A stretch of DNA of 64,000 nucleotides. It comes from Mucidula mucida (Eukaryota > Basidiomycota > Agaricomycetes > Agaricales > Physalacriaceae). The translations under genes and the position numbers were made by a program. The notes beneath the pieces are model-generated. The model was not told the origin of the DNA. It ran no database searches and saw nothing but the letters and a program-made list of their open reading frames with translations. Positions within the stretch are counted from its first letter, which is position 1. Each line of letters starts with the position of its first letter. The stretch is from contig JADNYV010000003.1 of the NCBI GenBank assembly GCA_015501055.1, positions 62,001-126,000 on the forward strand, in the 5' to 3' direction. Below, piece by piece: positions 33,256 to 42,273 of the stretch.

Positions 33256-36055
33256 TCCACTGACCAAACTATATTCAAGTTGATAACAAAGTGACTACGT
33301 TAAACAAGGGCATGTCAACTGCAGGACCCGACCCGAGTATATCATACTTTCACAGATGAATGCTTGCTTGCGGAGAAATTCACGCGATGATCGATGAAGG
33401 AGGACCCGGAATTCCCGACATTCTTTACGGGTTCTTCCTCATTGCGAGAAGAGGAATGTCAAAGTCCGACCACTTCATTGGAATCACTCAAGGTGTGTGT
33501 GTATATGTACTAAGTCGCGTTGGGTTTCCGGGGTGCGGCAGGCAGGCTGGGAATAATACCATCACGTGCGGGACGTATTTTTTGAATTTGGTCCTTGCGT
33601 TCGCCGTTGACCGGCCTTGAACGTAGGGACTTGCATCTTCCAAAACTTATGTAGAGCTCGCTTATATAGGTTTATAGCAGCTCTCTCAGGGCAAGCTCGC
33701 GGATTTAGATCTACAACACCTTGTCAGAACTGTCCATGACTTCGATGCCCTAAAACTTCACTAGTGAAACCGACCACTGTCCTACGCGTCCCGCAGACAT
33801 GGTATACCAGAGGGATGTTCGCATTGCGTCTCCGGTGCTCCGCAACACCTTGGATTTGGAACGCTGCTCGACATCTCTGGAAGTCTGTGAACAGACAAAA
33901 ACATAAGGACTCAGAATGCAAGACATCACCGGAAACACACTTCCACCATATACCGTCCCGCCGGGCTTTGTAGTAATATATCTACAACGTCATGCTTTTC
34001 CAGACATCGTCCGCCGCTATTATGTCCTCTCGCAGCCGCTGTCTAAAGTTAACCGACTCGAGAGCAAAAGGCAGAGACCATCGATACACAGTATGCTGCA
34101 CCAAAAAGAGACATGCCACTGTTTGGGCAAGGACTCTCGTGGGGATTCTAAACTTTCGCGCTGGAAGAAGGACCTTCCGTTGTTCAAAGATGACTCAATC
34201 AGTTGTGAGGGGAAGCGTAGGTGATTGACTGGCATTTGACTGTGGTGTTAGTCGGGACTACACGCACAGGAATGGAAGAAAATCGACGCCAATCAAGTCG
34301 ACAAAACATTCGCTCCACCACTATGTAGTACGACTGAACGACAGGTGCTGAGACTTCCTCTCACCACTGAAGTTCTTTCCTGGATAGTTGATGGCTTTTG
34401 ATGATCCCACCCGCATCGACATCCCAAAGTCCTCTGTTCGAGTCCAATTCAATGTACATTCCCTGTTCATGAACATTCGAAGGATCACTTTCCCATTACT
34501 CAGCCGCCTCCCTTCCAGTTGTCCGAGACTCAAGAGCATTAGTGTTCTGATGGATGATACACAAGAGGTCGGGTATGCTCTGCAATTTGGACTTCCCTAG
34601 CTTCCTTCACCCCATTCACAAGGAGGGACCAATTTTCTCCAGAGTCATATGATTGAAGCGTCGCAAGTCTCCGATTCAAGTCGAAGCATGAACTACCTCT
34701 AACGATGGCCGAAGGCGGAGTTTTTCTTATTCTCATCCTCACGAGGCTCCTCGTCCACCGCTCATCGATGATCCCACTTTCAAGGACCAGCGGTCTCCTG
34801 TTATGTCGTTTATGGCGTCTTAACCCGCTCGGCCTCTCACAAGGCGCGTCTTTAACTTAGAATGGGTATCCCTTGATGAAATTTCGCGTAGCAGTCGCCA
34901 ACCTGCCTCTTCGCAAGCAGGCTCGTCAGGTAGTCATATACCTCTCGAGTCCGATGATTTCCAGTAATATATCTTGAATATATCCCATGGTCAGCGTATG
35001 GCAAGCATCAGGCCGGCGCGTCGATGCAGTAGTACGTGAATCCTGCATCGTTCGTCTTCTATCCAAGCTACAACTTCCATTCCACGTCGTGGCACGTCCT
35101 GAAGAAGGTTGCATCTCGTCTTTGTAGACATCATATGTCGGTCAGTGCGGCTGCACTTAGTACTCGTCTGTCACTAATGATTTTCGAAAGTTTTCGGGGT
35201 AGACCTTCTTTACCGCCGTGCAAGTTCGAAAGCATAGCCGTAACAGAGGAATGTCAGCGAAATTTTGACCGTTCCAGCAGACGCCAACTTCGATACGAAA
35301 AGTGTTCGAAGCTAGCTAGATCTCTTCCAAATGCGGCGGCAAAGCCCGAAAATACATGCGCTAATTGTTCTCCAGATGTTCTCGTACAGGCCAAATAAAA
35401 GATGGGAATCCATGAACTTGGGATACAAATCGCTCTGTTGACCGAAGCCGAGGGCTACGTGTCGGTAACGTCGGGGAGATTGTGCCACGGTATTACATAC
35501 ATGCTCGAAAAGAACGTCGCCCCCCATGTGCTGGGCGTCTCTTATAATCTATACAAACCTTATTGACTTCGCCTGGACTTTCTAGTCAATGCATTCAGTG
35601 GCTGCGCGTACTAGTACTACCGACGACGTGTGAAACTTTGAAGCTGCCGGTTTACATATTAGACTGCGTTAAGTGGAACTTGCCTGATCAACAGACGCGT
35701 CGATCCGCGTCTCGATCCGCGTCTCGATCCGGACTGTGCTCTTCCCTTTTGGCTCCAACTCAAGCTTGGACGTACACTGAGCCGCTCGTCTCTCCATTCC
35801 ACGTCATCACACAGTATCGTAAAAGCGGCCTCTCCGAGCCAAACATTTCCATTCGTGGTGTTTTCCCCATTTCCTGCGTCGACTTTGTGCTCCTCACTCG
35901 GCCCTTGATGATCAATAGATTCAGTTTGATAGCCCGCACCTCCAAGCACCCTTCAATAACCCGCTGCTCCTTTTGTACGGGGACGACTTGAAAGGGGGGA
36001 CCTTGAATTTGAAATACAACTCGAATAGCTGTTGTCCTCTTCCCTCCACACGTCC
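33256..36055. other. 2.8-kb gene-poor region, possibly decayed coding remnants
   Basis: I cannot support a gene here. Several unlinked open frames exist. The plus-strand frame at 34388-34600 contains FPLLSRLPSSCPRLKSISV, which looks like a leucine-rich repeat of a fungal F-box protein; 35563-35991 has a similar flavour early on and contains a 12-base repeat (CGATCCGCGTCT) at 35701-35731 giving an Arg-Ser-Ala-Ser run. An intact F-box gene starts right after, so decayed F-box copies are possible. A core E-box ATCACGTGC occurs near 33562. Confidence 0.35.
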
Positions 36056-36952
36056 ATGTCCGCGCAGTGTTTCCCCCCGGAAATCTGGCTGCAGATCTTC
36101 CGTTACGCCTGCGTGGACAACGGCTCAACTGGCTGTGCGCTCTCTCTCGTCTCCAAGCGCTTCCACGAGCTCTCGTGGGAGTCGCGTTTCCAGAGCGTGT
36201 CCGTGGACATGAACGGGCTTTTTGCGTTCTTGAATGCAGTCATCAACGCGCCCGCACGATCCGTGCAGATCCGCTATCTGGACGTGGACGTGGACTACAG
36301 GCGGGACAGGGACCGGATTCATGTCGTGTGGACGAACCGTGCGCTATTTGTGCGTGAAAGTGCTGGCGTGGCGTAGTATTTTTCTGATGATGGCAGACAG
36401 GACAGGACGTCGCTAAACTTTGACAATATGCTGCGTATGAACTCTGCGACGCTGCGCGCACTGCGTATAACACACCGGGGATGCTGTAGGAAGGAGGTTC
36501 TGGTTGGGCTGACGCTTCCAAATCTGACCGAGCTTACCCTACGCGGGGACTTTCCCCTCTGTCTACCCTCCCTTCAATCCCGCCTTCCCACCTTCCCCAG
36601 ACTCCGACATCTACGCTTCGAAGAATTCGAGGACTATCCCATAGACCTATTCTCGCGAATCACGATGCAAGCGCCCGGGCTGACACATCTGTACATGAAG
36701 CCTCAACGGCCTTCTCGACGACTGTACGCCGAACTGGAACAGGTCCTGAACCCAGATCGATATCCGGAGAAGGAACCTTCACTGCAGTTTCCACCGACGC
36801 TCCATAATGTCTTCATAGAGACAGCCATCGACGAAAAGACGCCCATGCAGGATGTCTTCAAAGCTATGGCGGATCGTCTCCGAGCCGTGTCTTCAGAGAC
36901 CACACAGGTAGTATTGGAGGAGAAGATGGAGGAGAAACCCTTTGATTGTTAA
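36056..36952 (+). CDS. F-box protein
   Basis: Probable substrate adaptor of an SCF ubiquitin ligase. The N-terminus MSAQCFPPEIWLQIFRYA and GCALSLVSKRFHELSW is an F-box (residues about 6-45). One 51-nt intron, 36350-36400 (GTGCGT...GACAG), joins NRALF to DRTSLNFDNML. The rest has leucine-rich features such as TLPNLTELTLRGDF-like text and FPRLRHLRFEEFEDYP. It ends EEKMEEKPFDC. About 281 residues, short for the group. Its last 34 codons are duplicated at 37413-37514. It faces COQ6 tail to tail. Confidence 0.8.
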
Positions 36953-37412
36953 CATGTACGAGACCTCTTGCGCCCATTGCTGGATACCCTTTACTAACAT
37001 ACCTCCAACAGCACCCGTCGCCATATGGGCCAGTTTCTGCACCCCAGATGCAGCCTCGAAGGCACTTCCCGCAAGCCCAAAGACGGTCGCCCGCATGTCC
37101 GTATTCTTCGACGGTTGAGACCCTGCATTCAGCATGATCGCAGCTTTGAGGGTGTTGAACTCGTTGAGGACCTCGGCTCGAACAAGCACGGTCAATGGGA
37201 CTAGGAACGATGTCCCATACAATTTGTGCAACTTGTCGAATTCCGACATTAGCTTGTGGTTTTCAAAGTAGCGGTCTTGGGTGTAGGGCAACAGGACCGT
37301 ACGAGTGCCTGCGAGGGTGGTATTAGTTGAGAGAGTTGCGTTAGGTGTATCACATAATACCTATATCGGAACCGTCCAGAACTGCGTTATTGATATGTTG
37401 AGCGAGGCATTC
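36953..37412 (-). pseudogene. Orphan copy of the COQ6 last exon
   Basis: The minus strand can be read as LPYTQDRYFENHKLMS then FDKLHKLYGTSF, the same as the true last exon at 37533-37890, plus the copied intron and GSDI-coding part of the previous exon. It lacks the upstream exons. Relative to the true exon, a 22-base block (37183-37204) is inverted and shifted, changing the residues after GTSF. The original stop is lost by a change near 36950. It is not needed for COQ6 and is probably only 3' transcribed sequence. Confidence 0.85.
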
Positions 37413-37514
37413 GACGTCTTCAAAGCCATGGCGGATCGTCTCCAAGCCGTGTCTTCAGAGACGACACAGGTAGTATTGGAGGAGAAGATGGACGAGAAAC
37501 CCTTTGATTGCTAG
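37413..37514 (+). pseudogene. Orphan copy of the F-box gene 3' end
   Basis: Reads DVFKAMADRLQAVSSETTQ and on to EEKMDEKPFDC with a stop, nearly identical to the end of the F-box gene at 36851-36952 (Arg to Gln, Glu to Asp changes). It has no F-box or start of its own. Confidence 0.88.
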
Positions 37515-37532
37515 CATGTATGTACATTACGT

Positions 37533-39468
37533 TCATTGTGTACGAGACCTCTGCGCCCATTGCTGGATACCCTTTACTAACATACCCCCAACAGCACCCG
37601 TCGCCACATCAGCAAATTTCTTCACCCCAGATGCAGCCTCGAAGGCACTTCCCGCAAGTCCAAAGGCGGTCGCCCGCATGTCCGTATTCTTCGACGGTTG
37701 AGACCCTGCATTCATCATGATCGCAGCTTTGAGGGTGTCAAACTCATTGAGGACCTCTAGTCCCATTGACCGTGCTTGTACGACCGGCTCGAACGATGTC
37801 CCATACAATTTGTGCAACTTGTCGAATACCGACATTAGCTTGTGGTTTTCAAAGTAGCGGTCTTGGGTGTAGGGCAACAGGACCGTACGAGTGCCTGCGA
37901 GGGAGATGTTAGTTGAGAGAGTCGTGCTAGCCGTATCACATAATACCTATATCGGAACCGTTCAGAACTGCGTTATTGATATGTTGAGCGAGGCATTCGA
38001 CGTCTGCAAGACCCAAATTTAGTCCTTGACCTGCAAGTGGGTGAACCGTGTGCGCTGCGTCGCCCACGAGAACTGTTCTACCACCCAGACCTTCACCAAT
38101 ATAACTTTCCGTATGATTGAATCTCAAGGGGAATGAAGCAGGTGTTCCTGGCTGAGTACAAGTCACAAGAGGCGGCAAACTCTCTGAACCTTCCGGTGGT
38201 ATACCAATTGTGGTCTGAGAAGAGGCATACGCGGAGGCCGCGTCGATAGCATGCGACGACTCTCGCCAGGCGATCTCCTCTCGTACTTGATCCCCGGTAA
38301 GTCTGTTGCCAGCCTGTTGGGCTTCGAGAATGCGGCTATGCAGATACCGCATGGAAATATCTGGCAAACGAAATGCCGCGTTGATCATACGCGGCAAAAC
38401 AGACGGTTCTGAAGCGAGAATCGCGGCAGCCAATGCAGGTTTCGTAGACCAAACAAGTGAGGAGGATGTAGGTGATAGTGGCAAGAAGGCGATCGGACCT
38501 GTTGGCAGGAACCGCTGGTAGGCGGTCGTGTTGGGACCTTGGAAGGCACCGCGAGGCGCGTGATTGAGAGTCGCGACGATAGCTTGAGTGTCGTACGACC
38601 AGCCAAAGGAGCCAATCTTTGCATAATTGCGTACAGGTGAATTAAAACCGTCGGCTCCGATCTGTGAAGAATTTGTCAAGGCCGCGACTGCTCTGGAACG
38701 AAACACGTACGAGTAGTCGCGCTCTCAACACTCTACCGTCGTCGAGATGAAGTAAAGGCCAGCCTCCATGTTCATCACCCTGGCGCACAATGGATGTGAC
38801 CTTGGTCTTGTCCGAAACGTGAACAGAAGGAGTATCTGCAAGGAGTCGTAGTAAACCTCGCTGGAGGTTGAGGTTCTCGGTGAGCCGCGACATGCCCTGT
38901 ACATCCGCCGGAAGGGAGAGATCGGAAGCAGAGAACTGTATCCTAGCATCGGATATTCCATCCCAAACCTGAGAACACTGAGCAGATGAAGACCGAGAAT
39001 GTTGAGTAGGATACCTCCATATCTTCAATGGGGCATGTCCGCTCCTGTTCAACATGGGCCCAGGCGCCAATGTCTACGTCGAAGGCTCAGCGGCGCTCGC
39101 CAGTGGTGTAGAGAGGGACGTTGCCTTTTAGAAACGCTTGCGACGCGTTCGTAAGAGAACTGACTCTGTTGGAGAACGCGCCTGATGCTGGTGACCATTC
39201 GCGCACTTTGGACAAGTCACCCGCTTCAATCAAGGATATTTTGAGGCTGTCGCGTACAGCCTGGCTGGAGCCTAACAAAAAATGCTGAATAACAGTAAAA
39301 ACAGAGTCGGAAACAATACGGACCAAGTGCACCAGCAAGCGCGAGTCCAGCGGGACCACCGCCGACGATGACGGCGTCATAATCCTCGTATTGCGCCTCT
39401 GAGGAAACATTTCTAAGGAGCGCAGGCTGGCAACGACGGCGAACGACGGTCGAGCATGAGCGTAGCAT
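37533..39468 (-). CDS. COQ6: Ubiquinone biosynthesis monooxygenase Coq6
   Basis: FAD-dependent hydroxylase that adds the C5 hydroxyl in coenzyme Q synthesis, in the mitochondrial matrix within the CoQ synthome. The start MLRSCSTVVRRRCQPALLRN is a good mitochondrial presequence. FAD motifs: DAVIVGGGPAGLALAGAL near residue 33, the GADGFNSPVR segment, and GDAAHTVHPLAGQGLNLG near 38050. About six introns; the last (about 37893-37945) splits the codon after NGSDI and leads to GTRTVLLPYTQDRYFENH. A C-terminal extension ends QQWAQRSRTQ. Its start codon is 70 bases from that of SEC6 on the other strand. The last exon is duplicated at 36953-37412. Confidence 0.93.
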
Positions 39469-39538
39469 GGAAAGCTGAATTCTGCACGTGCCTCGCTTGC
39501 TTTTGTCCAATGCTGTTCAGTCTATTCTTCCTTCCTTC
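39469..39538. promoter_or_regulatory. 70-base divergent promoter COQ6 / SEC6
   Basis: Only 70 bases separate the two start codons. The region is rich in pyrimidines on the plus strand (CTTGCTTTTGTCC, TCTATTCTTCCTTCC) and has no TATA box. An in-frame GTG lies upstream of the SEC6 ATG, but ATG at 39539 is the better start. Confidence 0.6.
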
Positions 39539-41938
39539 ATGACCGCAGCACATGCATCGGCCGCCCAGGCCATAGGCGAATATCTCCAGTCTCCCGACGA
39601 CTTGGTCAAGATCTCAGCTTACAGGAAGAAACTCGAGAAGGAAAAGGCCTCTATCGATGCCCGATTGAAAAGCGGCGTCAAGGAGCAGCTCCAGGCGACA
39701 CGGGAGGGTCTCAGAAAGCTGTTGGGAACTCGGACGAATGTACAGGCTATCAAGGATGAGATGGTCACCGTCGACAGGCAGTGCGGCGACCCCGCCAACC
39801 GAGTCTCCACGTTTGACCAGATTAGCCGGGTATGGCCACTGCGTTGCTTGCCGTGTCTTATCCTGAATACCGCCCAGGTGTCTATGGTGCATCGCAACTT
39901 TGAGCAGACCGAAGATATGGTCAACAATCTACTCGAAATGAACGCGAAACTTGCCACCATCGAGCAGTTACTTGAGGCCGACCGACAGGAAGTCGTCGGT
40001 CCTGCGCCTAATCTTCTTGTCATCCATTATCTCCTCAATCAGCTCGAGTCCTTCCGCAACCAGACTATGCATCAGGCCAAGAAAGCCTCCCTTGATTCTC
40101 GTAATATTCTCGCGCGCTGGTTTGAACAGTTGAACACTGTCATTGAACAATTCAACGAGTACATCACACAACTGGCGGAGAATGTCCTCAACATTGTCCG
40201 CGCGGGTTACCCCGATGTCGTCGTTCGCCTCATCAAAATTGCTGAGATAGAGGGCCGAGAAGACGAAAAGGTACGGGTGTTCCATCTCATCCGTGTTACT
40301 ACTCTCTTAATATTTCGACAGGCAATTGCTATCCGACTAGTCAAGAAAGCAGCCAAAATGGATGCTGCATCCAAGTTCAAGTCTATGCAGGCAAATGCGC
40401 GCGTCATCAAACACTATCGCTCGAAAATCATGCGGGCAATAACAGACTCTGTTGCCCACAAATTCCAAGCTGCGTGGGAGAAGAACAAGGAGGACCCAGT
40501 CAACTTTCTCAATACTCTCCAGTGGATGTATCAAGATATCATCCGCATCCAGTCCGATGTTGTCCCTTGCTTCCCACCCGACTATGACATCGAAGCACAC
40601 TTTATCAAAGCGTATCACAAATCGCTAAACGCTACAATCAAGGATATGGTCGCCTCCGAGCCCGGCGCCAGCGTCCTCCTCAGTCTGTTTGATTGGCTGA
40701 AGAGCTACAAGGCGGACATGAAGGATCTTGGCATTCGACCCGAACTCCTCGAACCACCTCTTCTGGACGGTAAAGAACAGTCCCTCATCGAGGACTACCT
40801 GAATGTGATCATCAAGAAATTGGATGAATGGTCCGCGAACTTGATGAAAACGGAGGTTGAAGAGTTCTCCGCGCGACGCGACCCGCCAGAGGTCGACGCC
40901 GATGGTCTGTACGGCACTCAGGGCGGAGCCGGGATCTTGTTCCAGATGGTCAACCAACAGATTGACCTAGCCATGGACAGTGGGCAGGGCGCTATCCTGT
41001 CTCGCGTTGTGCATGAAACAAACCGTGTCATGCGGTCGTTACAGGAGCAGTGGGTAAAAGTCATCGAGGCGGAGTACAAGAAGCAGATATCCAATCCGGA
41101 AGAGGTTGCTCCGGGGTTGGTGGAGTACATTATTGCGTTGGCGAACGACCAGATCAAGTCGGCGGATTATACAGAGATCCTTCTAGCGCGTCTGGAGCCT
41201 GCGGTCAACGAGAAGTATCGCGTGCCCATTAACGAGCGATTGAACGATGCGATCGATGGATACTTGGATGTCGCGAAGAAGTGCACGCAAACGCTCATTG
41301 ACATAATTTTCAATGACTTGAAGCCAGCCACTAAGAATCTTTTCCAGCCGCCGTGGTACGACGGAATCATGCGACAGATCGTGGAGACTATGCGCGACTA
41401 CATGACGGATTACCAGACTTACCTCAATCCCTCCCTGTTAGAACTCCTCATCGAGGATCTCCTCGACGCCTACCTCCTTATATACCTGAACGGTCTAGCG
41501 AATGCCGGCAAACTGCGCATGCCAGAGGCAACAGACCAGGTGCGCGACGACGTACGCATAGCGTTCCAGTTCTTCAGTACTTTGAAGCCGGCAAAGGAAC
41601 TGGAGGACTACTTTGACGTTGTGGAGAAGATCCTCGCGCTGCTTGAAGCATCCCGCGACATGGCGTTCCTGTCATTCTGGGAATTCGCACGCATACATGG
41701 GCCGAATATTGCGTTTGTAGAGAGCTTGATGAAGTCGCGCGGGGACTTGGATCGGTCTGCTGTTGGGGAGGTCATGGACAGTATCAAGCGCAAGGTCAAG
41801 GAGGAGGGGTTGACGGATCGTACGTTGTTCCATTGCGTTTGTATCGAAGTTGGACTGACGTTCTCCAAAGCACCGGAACCGACGATCATGAAGAAGGTAG
41901 CCGTACAGAATTCGTTCTCTCGATTCCTCAACCGGTAG
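39539..41938 (+). CDS. SEC6: Exocyst complex subunit Sec6
   Basis: Sec6 is a core subunit of the eight-protein exocyst, which tethers secretory vesicles to the plasma membrane at growing tips. The product of 766 residues starts MTAAHASAAQAIGEYLQSPD and is alpha-helical throughout, with an N-terminal coiled coil (KKLEKEKASIDARLKSG) and the conserved middle EQFNEYITQLAENVLNIVR. It ends KVAVQNSFSRFLNR. Two introns of 48 nt (about 39829-39876) and 51 nt (about 40271-40321) are both multiples of three and lack stops, so the frame stays open if they are retained. Length fits the family (about 750-800). It shares a 70-base promoter with COQ6. Confidence 0.93.
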   Translation: MTAAHASAAQAIGEYLQSPDDLVKISAYRKKLEKEKASIDARLKSGVKEQLQATREGLRKLLGTRTNVQAIKDEMVTVDRQCGDPANRVSTFDQISRVWPLRCLPCLILNTAQVSMVHRNFEQTEDMVNNLLEMNAKLATIEQLLEADRQEVVGPAPNLLVIHYLLNQLESFRNQTMHQAKKASLDSRNILARWFEQLNTVIEQFNEYITQLAENVLNIVRAGYPDVVVRLIKIAEIEGREDEKVRVFHLIRVTTLLIFRQAIAIRLVKKAAKMDAASKFKSMQANARVIKHYRSKIMRAITDSVAHKFQAAWEKNKEDPVNFLNTLQWMYQDIIRIQSDVVPCFPPDYDIEAHFIKAYHKSLNATIKDMVASEPGASVLLSLFDWLKSYKADMKDLGIRPELLEPPLLDGKEQSLIEDYLNVIIKKLDEWSANLMKTEVEEFSARRDPPEVDADGLYGTQGGAGILFQMVNQQIDLAMDSGQGAILSRVVHETNRVMRSLQEQWVKVIEAEYKKQISNPEEVAPGLVEYIIALANDQIKSADYTEILLARLEPAVNEKYRVPINERLNDAIDGYLDVAKKCTQTLIDIIFNDLKPATKNLFQPPWYDGIMRQIVETMRDYMTDYQTYLNPSLLELLIEDLLDAYLLIYLNGLANAGKLRMPEATDQVRDDVRIAFQFFSTLKPAKELEDYFDVVEKILALLEASRDMAFLSFWEFARIHGPNIAFVESLMKSRGDLDRSAVGEVMDSIKRKVKEEGLTDRTLFHCVCIEVGLTFSKAPEPTIMKKVAVQNSFSRFLNR

Positions 41939-42273
41939 ATGTGCACTAGTGTATTTTTCTTTGCTTTGTTTGCTTTGAGCATCCGTAACATCTGGGGACA
42001 TTCACGTCTGTACAACAGCATATATATTAACTTATACGAGCCACTGGATATACGAGATAGAATTGAGCTAACGAAATTGAACGTCAATCGAAGCGCTGTC
42101 CTAACTTGGCGGGTCACGGGTGACATGTCGCGACTCATTCTTTCTCTTCGACTTCTTTATGTGAGGCCTCCATCGACCGTGTCCCGAGCTTGTCCTTTGA
42201 CCTTCAACCTGTAAATCCAACCTCATTCAACTTGTGTTTATCATCGCCTTTCTCTTGTTTTTTGATTTAGCAA
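41939..42273. other. Spacer between SEC6 and BRF1
   Basis: 3' flank of SEC6 and promoter of BRF1, both plus strand. It ends in a T-rich run (CTTGTTTTTTGATTTAG) just before the initiation codon. No other feature is seen. Confidence 0.6.

Larger units (their letters stand above)
36851..37998. repeat. Tandem duplication across the F-box / COQ6 3' ends
   Basis: Unit 1 is 36851-37412 (562 bases), unit 2 is 37413-37998 (586 bases). Each holds the 3' end of the F-box gene (plus) followed by the last exon, last intron and part of the previous exon of COQ6 (minus). The junctions carry a short matching word: GATGTCT at 36851, GACGTCT at 37413 and GACGTCT at 37999. The length difference comes from small indels and a rearranged block near 37180. 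Confidence 0.9.

Noticed and set aside
33360..33620. An 86-codon plus-strand open frame after NmrA copy E
   Set aside because: Cys/Gly-rich, no family, lies in the 3' flank that partly matches other copies' flanks.
35701..35731. A minisatellite made of CGATCCGCGTCT units
   Set aside because: Fewer than three units; too short to call an array, and mentioned only as part of the gap.
37413..37514. A separate small gene
   Set aside because: It is the copied 3' end of the F-box gene with no start or domain of its own.
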